This document shows, piece after piece, positions 1-11,515 of a stretch of DNA of 64,000 nucleotides (its first letter is position 1; each line of letters starts with the position of its first letter). Below the pieces are notes generated by a model. That model saw nothing but the letters and a program-made list of their open reading frames with translations. It was not told the origin of the DNA and ran no database searches. The DNA lies in contig CM049321.1 of the NCBI GenBank assembly GCA_026874595.1, positions 23,181,979 through 23,245,978 of the forward strand, read 5' to 3'. The DNA is from Sipunculus nudus. Its lineage: Eukaryota; Annelida; Sipuncula; Golfingiida; Sipunculidae. Both the position numbers and the translations under genes were made by a program.

Positions 1-1486
1 TTCTAATCACATCTAATTGGAAGCAAATGACACATTGGTCACGACGCTTAGCTGACATGCAAGAATTATTTAGTTATTTGTGCTACTGTCTGAATTGTTA
101 CTTAACACAGACCACTTGTACGGATTCGTTATCACTGATAGCATTATTCATAAGAAAGCTGTAGCCCAATATTGTTGAAGCTTTGCATTATTAAAGGAAT
201 ATATATCTGCTATATGTTCATATTTTCAGACTGCCTAATGAATAATTATTGCCCTTGCAAATACTTTGAAATGACTGGAATTTAGTCTCATATTAAACAT
301 CCTACGTTGCCAGTTCATGAATCCACTGCTTAGGAAGTGTCTATATTGCTACGAGCTGGTGGGCTGAAATAATCTATTTTTTTTTTCACATATAATTCTA
401 AATCGTGTGATTCGTCTTCAAGTTGGCTTTTTAAAGTAAATAAATATTAAAAGTTTCCAGGGGGTTGATTGGTCATTCTGACCTACACTTTGTGGTGTAA
501 GAAATGAAACCCAAATAAACTTTTTTGTTTTATTTTATTTTATTTTCATATTTGTTTAGTTCCCAGCTCTTAGGAGCATTTCATGAGAAATAAGAAATTA
601 CACTAATCCAACCTTGTCACAGACACTGCCGATGAACATAGAAAACTCGGCTCCTTTTGAATGATGCTTTGGGATGAACAGCAAGCCACTCCGCGGTGTC
701 CTATATATATGCGGATTTATGTGTATTAATTAGCTGTTATAATTACTCCGCAAAGCATTTGCTAGAATTTCAACCTGAACAATAATTTAGGGGTACTGCA
801 TTTCATGATTTTGTCATGATACATAAATACGAATTTCCTTATATTTTTCAGCATATTCCTTTATTTTTACAGGTCGAAGGTAAAACGGACATTAAATTCA
901 GATTGAGAAATCTTGATGGATGCAATATAACGGTTGTAACAAAATCATTTGCATAAACAAAACGTGCAAGTGTTCTAACTCGTATATGACCCATAACTAT
1001 AGATTGTGGAAAACTATTGGCACTAAAATTTCTAATTTCAGTTTATATTATTATAAATTCTTGCTTCGTTGAAATTCATAATTATACCCTTTTCCTGAGA
1101 ATCGTATCACATCAATTTTATTGGGCCTTATTGTTCTAATACAGGCCTAGGGTGGAGAAAAAAGATTTTTTGTTTGGTTTGACCTACAACAAATCACCAA
1201 AATCAGCACATATGACAGTTTTACTACATAAAAAAATAAGCGTCATCCAGGTAATTGAGCACAAAATGATTTGAGCTGACTTACAACAAAATACTGTAGA
1301 TCAATTTGATTTATGTCCTCAGGAAGGTCTTCATAATCAAAGAATGCAAGAGAAAATGAGAGGAACCCCCGGGATGCGAGCAGGGCGGCTCTATGTTCCT
1401 TTAGTCCACCGGCCGTACCGTACAGGTCGATTAACGCTGGAAACGGTCCGGGACCTAGAAAATAACAATCGGACTTTATAAAGCTC

Positions 1487-1572
1487 TTGATGCGAGTAGA
1501 GCGGCTCTGTGTTATGTCAGTCCACCGGTAGTATACCATACATGTCAATCATGGCCGGGAACAGACATGGAA
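1487..1572 (-). repeat. Partial extra copy of ACOT exon 3 in copy C
   Basis: About 85 bp matching the 5' part of exon 3 (1369-1454) lies roughly 118 bp upstream of it in transcript sense. It lacks an intact frame and flanking splice sites. The same relic sits beside exon 3 of copy B (20042-20125), so it predates the B/C duplication. Copy A has no such relic. Confidence 0.6.
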
Positions 1573-1689
1573 CAAGTAAACCTTAAATAGCAATCAGAAT
1601 TGATAAACAGAGGAGGCAAGAAAGGAAAGAAGCGGGTACTAGCAAATAACAATAAAATTTAATAAACTAGAAATCTGCATCCCAATGAA

Positions 1690-2510
1690 CACAAGCCTCC
1701 GCCAAAGGAGCAAAACTTTTCAACTAGGGACCCATGGGTCTCGATGCTCAGCAGAATTCGTCTAAGGATAGGTTTATGAGCATTTTTCAAAATATGGGGT
1801 CTATGATCGGGTTAAGGCCCATTTGTCTACCAAATAGTATCATCCATAAGATAATTTGTGAATAAATGGGCCTGTGACCTTGACCTTTGACCTAGTGACC
1901 CCAAAATCAAAAGGAATTCATGAACCTTCCTCTATTGGCAAGTGCGCAACGTGGAAAACGGAAGGTTTGGGATGAAAAGTTATATGAAAAGAAGTGGGTC
2001 TTGTAACCTTGATCTTTGACCCCATGACCCTAAAATAAAAAGGATTGTTAAATTACGGGTTGGTCTTATATAAGTCAAGTTTGAAACCAATATGTCAACC
2101 AAAATGTCAGTTATCATTTGAAAACAAATATGCGGACAGATGTCCCCGTGACCTTGACCTTTGACCTTGTGACCACGAAATCAATCAGGTTCTTCTCCTA
2201 TTGGACGGTCTACTAGATGTGCAAGATGGAAGGTTTGGGATGAAACGTTTGGCCTAAAATGCATCCACAATCGTTCTGATTATGTTGGTCCTGTGACCTT
2301 GAACTTTCACCTCATGACCCCGAAATCAATATAGTTCTTGCGTTAAAGATGGGCCATACATAAGTCCAGTTTAAAATCATTATGTCAATCCAAACTGGAG
2401 TTGTCATTAGGAAACGAATTTGACGGACATTCAGAATGACGAACAGACAGACGGAGAGTGTGTTATTATAGGGCATCCGCTTTTCCAAGCCCTAATAAAC
2501 TATGCAAGGT
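1690..2510. repeat. Dispersed repeat rich in TGACCTTGACCTTTGACC blocks (copy C, intron 3)
   Basis: Four blocks about 135-150 bp apart (near 1873, 1997, 2148 and 2290) each hold variants of TGACCTTGACCTTTGACC. The spacers share GGAAGGTTTGGGATGAAA. The right end has GACGAACAGACAGACGG and GGGCATCCGCTT. The repeat recurs at 20235-21010. No coding frame is visible. Confidence 0.6.
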
Positions 2511-2814
2511 TTCAGGACACAGATGAAACCACAGCTGAGAAACTGACATAACTGCTGTCATTTGACAGTCTCAAAAACAGAAAAAAACTCGTAAAAATAG
2601 AAAAAAATGCAAGTGGCGCCACCAGTTTCCAAAAACTAACAACTCTAGTCGTGGTCAATATACAAGCAAGATTCAGGGCAATCCATGTATTAATCATCAA
2701 CATACTTGAGGTTTTTTTTTTAAATTATTCTGGGGGAGGGGGTATTTTTAAGCCCTATAGCTCGAAGGATATCGGCCACTCTGACCTAATTCCAGGTTTA
2801 TACCTTTACCTCAG

Positions 2815-3135
2815 TTGACTTCAGAAGCGGATCCGTGGGGGGGGGGGGGGGGGTCCAGGGGGTCCGGACCCCCCCCCCCCTCCTTTTCATCAGAAACAAC
2901 GTTTTTTTTAAGGGCCTCAAACAAACTTTATGACGCTACAAAATCCGGAAAGAGGCTGGATCAACACCAAAGTCGGATCGGATCTTCCTTGACCCATTCC
3001 GGAATTACCCTGATAATTTCATGAGATTCCGGTCATGATTGCATGAGCTATGCTGTGAGGAAATACACACACACTAACACTCACACATGAACGGGAATGA
3101 ACGCATAATCTAACGACGGAGGCAAACATATGAAT
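2815..3135 (+). repeat. 3' tail of a dispersed invertebrate repeat, with G/C homopolymer insert
   Basis: Contains ATGACGCTACAAAATCCGG, GATCTTCCTTGACCCATTCC, GCATGAGCTATGCTGT and ACACACACACTAACACTC. The run ends in GAACGCATAATCT-ACGACGGAGGCAA. I recognise this as the 3' end of a repeat frequent in marine invertebrates, probably a non-LTR element tail. The same unit lies at 21660-21880 and, more compactly, at 47395-47645. A run of G followed by a run of C sits at 2837-2880. Confidence 0.5.
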
Positions 3136-3789
3136 TAAGTATCCGTAACCCAACCTAGTGGAAGTTTACTTTTAGAATTATATATATATTTGTAACTTTC
3201 CAACAATTTAAAATATCTGTATGGGTATGTATACGTATGTATATTGACCTTTATCAGTGCACCAGGAGCTGTACATAATTAAATTTTAAATACAAAAAGA
3301 TGTAATCTAACAATTTAATATATGATATTATCAAAGTTCAAAGTTAAAGTGCTTTTCATGAATATATTTGACGGCATTGAGACAGTTGGAATATGGCTCG
3401 CTCACGTTCCTAAAGCCCCGGACTCGTAAAAGACGGACTTGGATTCGAACCAAGGCCTAGCATTCGCACTCAGGTGGTTTGGACTCTACTACAAAACTGT
3501 ACACACATAAGTTACCTGCTGGTGTGAATAATGTTCCTCTCAGCTGGCCTTCTCTTATTGGTTGTCTGGCGACCCCTTGACCCAAATGACCTCGTGTCAA
3601 CACCTGCTGACCCAGAAAACTTTCCATCAGTCTGGGGTGAGAGCACGTGCTTGCGTCAAGATGGCCATCCAAAACCGATATGGGTACTGAGTATGGTATG
3701 TTGACGTCTTTTTTACTTAGCGCTAATCCAGGAGATTGTCCAGGTGCCTGTTTCATACTCCAGAATAAACCCATAGGCTCCACTCCTAA

Positions 3790-3790
<1 letters not shown>

Positions 3791-3829
<39 letters not shown>
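3791..3829. repeat. (AT)n microsatellite at the exon 2 acceptor, copy C
   Basis: The dinucleotide run ends five bases from the acceptor AG of exon 2 on the minus strand. Copy B has the equivalent run at 22512-22571; copy A does not. Confidence 0.9.
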
Positions 3830-3833
<4 letters not shown>

Positions 3834-4803
3834 ACGAAGACAAATAAATGAGGGGAAAATCCTGGGCCGATCCCGGAGTCGAACCTAGGTCGGTGGCATA
3901 CAAGTCCGGCGTACCAACCGCTTCGCTAGAAAAGCAAGCTTCACTAGCGCCTTTATGTCACCCCGTAACACGTACACCCCCTCTTAAGAGCGTTCTGCTG
4001 CCAGAACAAGACTAATTATCCCAGGAGTCACACTTTGGTGAGCTTACTCCCTGGGCCACAAAGTTAACCGTCACGTTAGACGAGCCCCCAATTTGTTACG
4101 AAGACAAATTGTTGAGGGGAAAAATCCTGGGCCGATCCGGGAGTCGAACCCAGGTCGGTGGCGCACAAGTCCGGCGAACCAACCGCTTCGCTAGCAATGC
4201 AAACTTCGCTAGCGAGACAGTTCGGTCCGCTTTTATGTGCACCCCGTAACACACCCCTTTTTAAGAGCGTTCTGCTATCAGAACAAGACTAATTATCCCA
4301 GGAGTCACACTTTAGTGAGCTTATTCCCTGGGCCACAATGTTAATTGTCACGTTAGACGAGCCCCCATTTTGTTACGAAGGCAAATAAATGAGGGGAAAA
4401 TCCTGGGCCGATCCCGGAGTCAACCCAGCTCGGTGGCGCACATGTCCGGCGTACCAACCGCTTTGCCAGCAAAGCAAGCTTCACCAGCGAGACAGTTCGG
4501 TCCGCTTTTATGTCACCCCGTAACACCCCCCGCCCCCTACTAAGAGCGTTCTGCTACCAGAACAAGACTAATTATCCCAGGAATCACACTTTGGTGAGCT
4601 TACTCCCTGGGCCACAAAGTTAACCGTCACGTAAGACGAGCTACCATTTTGTTACGAAGACAAATTGTTGAGGGGAAAAATCCTGGGCCGATCCAGGAGT
4701 CGAACCCAGGTCGGTGGCGCAAAAGTCCGGCGAACCACCCTCTTCGCTAGCAAAGCAAGCTTCACTATCGAGACAGTTCGGTCCGGTTTTATGTACACCC
4801 CGT

Positions 4804-4807
<4 letters not shown>
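3830..4807 (-). mobile_element. Tandem array of a miniature LTR element (TRIM): four LTRs, three internal spacers
   Basis: LTR modules at 3830-3970, 4094-4251, 4371-4525 and 4650-4807 all start TGTTACG and end CGTAACA. They alternate with spacers of about 120 bp. Read on the minus strand, each spacer opens with TGGGGGCTCGTC, matching the 3' end of tRNA-Pro as a primer binding site. It closes with AAGAGGGGG-type polypurine next to the following LTR. Inside each LTR, minus strand, are TAGCGAAGCGG (fits box A) and GGTTCGACTCC (fits box B). A T-arm-like hairpin (CCTGG/CCGGG) surrounds box B. No protein is encoded, so it must use proteins from elsewhere. It is inserted in the (AT)n of copy C intron 1. 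The first LTR is shorter by about 16 bp. Confidence 0.75.

Positions 4808-4862
<55 letters not shown>
4808..4862. repeat. (AT)n microsatellite flanking the TRIM array
   Basis: Long AT run directly after the last CGTAACA. With 3791-3829 it suggests the array inserted into one AT microsatellite. Confidence 0.85.
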
Positions 4863-4865
<3 letters not shown>

Positions 4866-5039
4866 CATATATAAACACATTAATGATTCAATGTCGACTT
4901 TAAGACGAACAGAATAACAAACTGTTAAAATATTTATTTACAGAGTGATTCTTTTTCTAGTATATAGCGAAGGTTAGCGCACCTGTGTACATATGTTTGC
5001 TTGTAACATCGTAAAAAGAATAAAAATATATTTCAATAA

Positions 5040-5270
5040 TTAAACGTGCCATTTGAGCCATGAGCCAAGATGGAATCGATAAAATAAGGGTCTGATAAGT
5101 GATGTTTTCTCCCGTGTTTGCCTGTCAGTATGTTTATGCAACATATAACTTTTCCGCAAGTTTGTTGGGCAGGGGTGAGTTTATTATCTTTTTTTTTTGC
5201 GGATCTAGACAAGGGACACATATTCGGTAGGATTTGACGGAGGTAAGCGTTCTTTATGTCTTGTCTAGCT
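5040..5270. other. Intron 1 segment shared by copies B and C
   Basis: Matches 22915-23185 closely, and includes GTTTATGCAACA and GTTGGGCAGG. It has no coding potential I can support and reflects the recent B/C duplication. Confidence 0.5.
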
Positions 5271-5879
5271 TCAGTACCTGTATAACTACCCCCTGTCGAC
5301 GGCACTGTAGACAGGTCCACGCGTCCATTCTGATTGGCCGTATAGTGTGCATGTGATATGAATATTTTATTGTTTTCGTCTATCCCAGCGGTGATTGTGA
5401 TTGGTTGTCTGGCCTAGAGCCCTGTAACCTGAATTTTTATGGGTTCGTCAATGAGTGCATGCGCAGGCGTCGCTGACACATTGACGGTGGTGTCCCCTCC
5501 GGTAGGAAATTTTGTAAGCAAGCTCATTCCTATAAATATATAAACGAGTTGCACATCTGAAAACGTGTTACCAATATACTCTAATAATATGTTCGAGTAT
5601 TCCCCTGTGATTAAATGATTCTATGTTAGTCCAAAGGGGATATAAAATTCAATTGTCAAATATAATGCATGCGTAAATATCAATCTCACCTTAATTAAAT
5701 GCTTCATTTGTTAAATTAAGCAAGTTTATTAAAAAACATCAGACTATTATATCACATGAACTTTGTTAAATGTGCAGCACTTACTTATATTAAACACGAA
5801 CAGAAAATAAATAGTTATGAATAAATTATACAGTAGATTCAAATTCTGTCATAAGGTATAACCAAACCGTTGTTATGCC

Positions 5880-6320
5880 CTTCTTTATACGGTGCTTTAA
5901 AGGAAGCACAATTATTGTTTCTTCATGCCCATGAATGCGACGGATATTCCCATTGCGAACGGTAGCGCCGCCTATTAGTAGGTGACCACACCAGTACAGA
6001 CGTGCACTTGGTCGTCAGTCACACGGGGAATATGCCAACATTACGGCACAAAGTACACACAGTCAACATCAACATTACTTTGTACGGACTGTCTCAGAAG
6101 GCATCATGCATGTCTATAAATTCACCTCTTAACCATGAAACCAATTTGGATAAACTTGAATTTCCCTACCTCTCGCTGTTTTGATACCAACCCTTCGCAA
6201 CCAGCTTTGCGTACCAGTCTCAGTATTGGACCATAGGGTTCAATATTCAGGTCACCGCAGTGATACCGGTCTGGTACATGCTACCTGTGTTTACTTGTGA
6301 TAATGTTTCCAGTGACTGAT
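5880..6320 (-). promoter_or_regulatory. Conserved 5' region of copy C (likely non-coding exon and promoter)
   Basis: Matches 23780-24160 upstream of copy B. On the minus strand GTATCAAAACAGCGAGAG is followed by GTAGGG, a plausible 5'UTR exon donor. The transcription start would lie somewhat to the right. I see no clear TATA box. This is inference from conservation. Confidence 0.3.
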
Positions 6321-6499
6321 ACGTAAAACCTACAATATGATTTACGGCAAAGAAAGCTCAAATGATCATTCTCTCCAACTCCTTGATCCGATCGAGGCAG
6401 TGTAAATATCAGAGCTTTCCCCGGTAGTGACAGCCACTGTCATATACACGTGGTCCCAGACGTTGCTAAGCTTTGCATAATAGGAGGTTATAATATGTG

Positions 6500-7787
6500 C
6501 ATGCATGCGTGTGTGTTTGGATGATTATATCATAACATTAGAGGCGCCCGCCCCCCCCCCCCCCCCCCTCCACCACCACGAACCTTTTTTAGACCAATTT
6601 TACACCATGGAGGGTAAATTGCTTGGAATAATCACACAATGACACCCATTACTCCAACCCCCCTTCCTCTTTGACCCCCCCCCCCCCCGCAAAAAAAAAA
6701 TCCAGGTCCGCGCCTGCATTAATATTAATTGATCTGTGCTACTAGTACTTTTATTTGTCGTGGTGACGAGCTGTACTTTCTAAAAACAAGTCCAGTCATG
6801 CATGGAGGCCCGACGTCCCACTCATGCTACATTATTATTATAATTATTATAATTATTATTATTATTATTGTTATTTTTATTATGATGAAATTAATAAAAC
6901 AATAACAATAATTATAATAACAAAAATGAATATTAATAATTGTTATTAGTATTATTATACTTCTACAAATAATGATTATAATACAATAATAATTATTATT
7001 ATAATGAAAATAAAATTAATAATAATTATTATTACACTAATGAAAACAATTATATAATTATAATAATAACAATAATAAATAAAAATAATAATAATATGTA
7101 CACTTTTGGAATATGATGAAAAGCGGTCTAGTAACTTAGAAAGAGTTTGTCTAATGTAACTTTGTTTTACTTTCAATATATTATAGGTAAGGTTCTTCAT
7201 TAAAGCCAAATTACATGTACATGTATAATTATAAGGTGTTCTGTAATGTTTACCATTTAAAGGGGCCCAATCGCCTAACTGACCTTTATAAACTAAAGGT
7301 AATCCTTTGGAACTCTCATATAAATAGGCCAGAAAACATGGATATCACCGCACACAGGCTGCTTGTTTTGTTAATATCAGCGTGGTTATAATATGTTAGG
7401 GTCCGCCAAAATAATCAAAACAAATTCAACGAGGACATCTGGCAGCAAGTCAGATAAATCAGAGCTTTGAAAATGGTGTTTTGCAACAAATGACCTTCCC
7501 TCCTTTCCAAATATGCAACCTACCATGCACCTAAGGCTACATGTTTTCCCATTTGTCAAAAGTTCTGTGTTTACAAACACGTTGTTGATAAACAAGTTCA
7601 CACATCCTTCATGAAGGCCTTGTAAGAACATTTCACAACCAAAATAACCCTCATATCATTAATATATACAAAGAGGAAACCAGAAATCACATAATTCTTT
7701 TTTTTTTCGAAAGGTAGATGATTTGGCACCAACATATTCTCGCTGTCTAACTGATGTATACAGGTGAAGATCAATGTATTATTATTG
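6500..7787. other. Gene-free stretch: poly-C tracts and an ATT/TTA-rich block
   Basis: Poly-C runs at about 6550-6568 and 6676-6689. An irregular (ATT)n/(AAT)n block runs at about 6831-7095. Short frames here are low-complexity translations. I see no gene. Confidence 0.6.
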
Positions 7788-9106
7788 TCAGACCTTGGGT
7801 CAATTCCGAATTGAATTCGAATTGAATGGGACTTGAGGGGAATTTTGAAGGAATTGGAATTGAATTGAATTGAAAAATCAAATGAAAATGAAATGAATTA
7901 AATTGGAGTTCCACTGAACTGATCAAAATTCATGAGCAGAAGTTCCTACTCTCATTTTTTCAAAGTGTGGCTCACTGCAAATTACTCAAGGTCAGTTTGA
8001 AAATCAGTTATGCAGTATTTGGTTATACTCAAACACAAATGGTTCTCATGGAAGACACAAGGGGGCATGATTACAGCTTTAATGCTCCTTACTCACTGTT
8101 CCTGAATTGTTTGTTCCGGTATCAACATATTCAGCACACCAGAGATGAGATCACATTAATATAATAATAAGCTGTTCATAGTAATATAATAATATATATA
8201 AAACAGTTATGATAATAGAAGGCAAAGAGTTAGAGTAATATGTATTATATATACCTTCTATTATATCCCATGTTATTTTCCTCCTTTGCCATGAAGCATG
8301 TAACCAGGTTATACTGAACTGACTTGTTCTGATCCAGTGACTTTCTAGGATATGCCTATTGTTATAGCATTCTGTGTCCCTGGAGCTGCTCTTCTGTTCT
8401 GGTGTGTTCAGACCAGCTGTTATCTGTGTAGTGACCAGTGATTCTGATAAACTAGGGCATTTCATTGGACAGAACTAGCAACATCCCATAGACTGCTGGT
8501 CTTTGATTGACCTACCTATTGTTCAGGGGATATACTGTGATCACCCCTCCCCATAATGATGAGAACTTTTATGTTCTTAATCACCAAAAAAAAAGAATAT
8601 TATATATATATATATTAAATGCACATGGTAATAATGGCTACTCATTTGAAATTCAAATAAACCTTTATCCCTAATTAGGCAGTTTACCTGATCTGAAGGC
8701 ATAAAACAGTAAAACTAGTAAAACCTACCTGGCTGCAATGCCTTGCCACACTGAAAGGTAAACCTTTATGTTAATGAATACTAGTACATGAAGATGAATT
8801 ATAATGACATGGTATTTCATTTAGTTTTGGAGCAAATTCTACCAATTCTGAAGGAAACTTTACAGTAAGATGTGTACTTGTGCAAACGTAATAGAACACG
8901 TGACATTACATGTTACCAAACAATGAGATGTATTCAAATTACAGCAACTTTTTGTTCAATTGTGAATTGAATTTGGATTAAAAAAAAAATGATTTGAATT
9001 GAATTGGAATTAATATTTTTCTCCAGTAAATCGAATTGAATCGATTTGGAATGAAAGTTTTATAAAAGTTCTTGAATTGAAAATATTGAATTGACACAAG
9101 GTCTGA
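7788..9106. mobile_element. Non-autonomous 1.3-kb element with inverted ends (possibly hAT-like)
   Basis: The left end TCAGACCTTGGGTCAATTC is mirrored at the right end by GAATTGACACAAGGTCTGA. Both ends lead inward into degenerate GAATTGAATT repeats (7800-7910 and 8950-9090). The flanks TTATTATTG and TTATTATATG may be an approximate target duplication. The interior encodes nothing I recognise. Assignment to hAT is a guess from the CAG-type ends. Confidence 0.55.
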
Positions 9107-10250
9107 TTATTATATGCAAACAGTTGTTTTCCACGGCAGTGCGTGCATTAATTATACCCCCTTCCCCATCCTTACGAAATTATATTTTCATTTCCTGAAG
9201 AAATCTACCGATTTTGAGATCCAGCAGCTCCGATAATTCAATTAATAAAACAAATTTCAATAAAATTTCGTATTGTCGTGCTTTGCCCCGTTAGCTAGAC
9301 AATTATGTTATTATTATGTTTGTTAATTGTCCTTATCATGCATCTTTTTTATTCGAAAGCACATAATTAAATGTAAAATAAATTTCCCGTAAGTACTGAT
9401 TTCTAAGACAAAGTGGCTGAGAAACATACCTTTTTTTCGGTCTCACTTTCCTTGTTTGATAGTTATGGGATTTGTCTCTCTAGCCTTTTTTTCATAAAGA
9501 AACCAATGATATGCACCCTACTCTCCTGTATAACAGAGTGTGTAAAATCTTCATGAGTATATATAGGTAATAACATTTCGACACGTCACCCTTACATAAA
9601 ATGTGGTCTAAGTATATCCTATATGAAAAACAACCTCTCCCAGCTGGGATTGCGGAACGGCAGTATTTGCCATTTGCCTTGTAAATATCCTTCGAACACT
9701 TCCAACACATATTAGTTTTACATGGATAAATAAAGTTTGAAGTAGATTCTAGGGGTCTTATGCTTCTTCTGGGAAAAAAAATATTTCTGAACAAAATTGT
9801 TCAATTACACATGAGAAAGTTATACTTGTATAATGATTGTATTATATTGTCATGGACGACACAGTCCGTCTCTGTTTAAATGCATAATTAACAGGTCATA
9901 TCATTATTTTGTCCATCAAAACTGCATTACACGTGATTAATCAAGAAAAAAGAAGCAGAAACCCTACGTTCAGTATGTTATAAAGCAAGTCTTGAATACA
10001 TCCATATGAGTCATTATCTCACTACAAGGGCTGACATTCAAGATTGCGCCTATAAATGCCAAAAAAATTGCTCACGGCTACCTTGCTCTGACAGGTTTCC
10101 TAATTTGTAAAAGTAAAACAGACAAAGGGGTTTTTCTTTCTAAAACAGGACTAAAACAGAGTTTCTCCCACTGGTCTTTTACCACATATTTATTATAATG
10201 CTAGAGCTTTCTGTAGCCCCCTTGAAACAAGACCAGTTATTTTTTAAATA
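9107..10250. other. Gene-free stretch
   Basis: AT-rich unique-looking sequence with short frames only. No splice-bounded coding block or family motif was seen. Confidence 0.5.
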
Positions 10251-10255
10251 ATTTT

Positions 10256-10660
10256 TTGGTGGAGGTAACCGCCTCCATTTTTAATGCTAACTTATCTAAT
10301 TCGTAACCTTAGTATGTGCATCAGCAGATTTTCGGTGCGGGTCTACTTGCAGGGTATAGCACTCGCCTCCTATCATTCTAATTTGTATCCTGGTGTCACC
10401 GGTGTTCACCGAACCTGCGCTTCCCGGGCGTGTAATCGTTCCCATTGCTGGATCATAACAAAGAGGAACCCCCTCAAAGACCACTCGAATGTGAGTGATA
10501 CATGGCTGCAGGGTACAGCCTTCCCATTTGGCCTGCAGAGCGCTCAGCCTGGGTGGGGGCCTAAAGTGAAAAATCTTGTCTCTCCTTGAGATTCGAACTC
10601 ACGACTTCCCTTCTTTGGGAACTGTGCCCTGTCCCTATACCACAGAATCGGGTCAAGACA
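10256..10660 (-). mobile_element. tRNA-derived SINE, copy 1
   Basis: On the minus strand the head holds a tRNA-like box B, GAGTTCGAATCTC (10588-10600), and a box A-like TGTGGTATAGGG further upstream. The body shares GGTATCCTGGTGTCACC, ATTGCTG-TCATAACA and CCGCCTCCATTTT-type sequence with 61733-62135. Two independent copies in the same orientation sense support a SINE family. Confidence 0.55.
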
Positions 10661-11104
10661 TGGCAGGTGCTGGAAGATTATTCGTCTGACGGACATGAAC
10701 AATGCCCATTTATTCCTGGTTGGAGAGAGAGCACGCTTGTGGTAAAATAAAAAAAGTAATTGGCCCAAGACTTAGCGATGAAGACCATTAGATGAGGACG
10801 CGAACTACCAATAATTAACCTTGTGTCCTGTGCCCTATAAGTCATGTCATGTTAGTTCAGACGCCATGTCAAGATATTATTGCACATATAAGACAGGCCA
10901 TATACAAGGGCTCTAATGATCCATCGGTCCACCGTTACAAGCACAATACAAATAATATACATCCATAAAATAATATACTTAATGTATATCGTCATATGTC
11001 AATGATTAAAATTAAATGCTTTGGTTTGGGTTATATTTGAATAGTTTTGGATATGTTTTCATGAAAAAGGAAGAAAATTGGTTTATAATCTGAACTGTGG
11101 TATA

Positions 11105-11515
11105 CTCTGGCTGGCTTCATATTCGCGAGTGTAACACTTCGCGACCTGTACCTTTTCAATGTTTCGCAAGGGGTCAATTTTCGGGATTTCACCATACAAT
11201 AACGAGCAGATCGATCGTTTTATGGATGAATTTATTATAAAGGTACTATGTGCGCAAAGTTATAAAATTGGGTGGGGGACCCGAGTAAATATCGATCGAG
11301 TAGAAACAATTTTTCATTGTTGACAGATAATATGAAATATCTAATTGTTTATAATATCTACATTCTGAATAACGGTAATGTAATGGATCAATTATTATTT
11401 ATTATATCAATCTCTTGCTTTTTTATCTGCCTTCGATGATGGGGCCTCTTATTCAAGGTTTTATTTTCGCGAAACTTTTCCTTTCACGAACGTCATGAAA
11501 CAAAATGTTACAGTC
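11105..11515. mobile_element. Old copy of the TTCGCGAA-type MITE in the 3' flank of ACOT copy B
   Basis: The left end CTCTGGCTGGCTTCATATTC with TTCGCGAG follows a TA. The right half has GGGGCCTCTTATTC and GGTTTTATTTTCGCGAA. The better-preserved copy is 49122-49496. Its interior holds the single ancestral unit (11362-11411) of the minisatellite at 30001-30945. Confidence 0.5.

Larger units (their letters stand above)
613..5527 (-). pseudogene. ACOT/BAAT-family pseudogene (copy C), exons 1-4; the rest lies off the left edge
   Basis: Exon equivalents are 5527-5278, 3785-3516, 1454-1285 and about 700-613. Exons 2 and 3 are open and encode normal family sequence ([30 protein letters not shown]). 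Exon 1 carries a TAG where copies A and B have CAG, in the VTGLQ motif near 5415. Exon 4 lacks 26 bp relative to copy B. This removes the glycine-rich stretch just before the nucleophile serine and shifts the frame; a trace SKGAE remains at about 650. Two independent lesions in conserved motifs make a working enzyme unlikely. Flanking introns resemble copy B much more than copy A, so C and B are the most recent duplicates. A sequencing error could explain one lesion but hardly both. Confidence 0.75.

Noticed and set aside
4681-4790. Functional tRNA gene on the minus strand
   Set aside because: Box A and box B match and a T-arm can form, but I see no full cloverleaf with acceptor stem, and the unit repeats as part of an LTR.
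7386-7631. Minus-strand frame of 81 codons as a gene
   Set aside because: No recognisable motif, no supporting splice context and no paralogous conservation.
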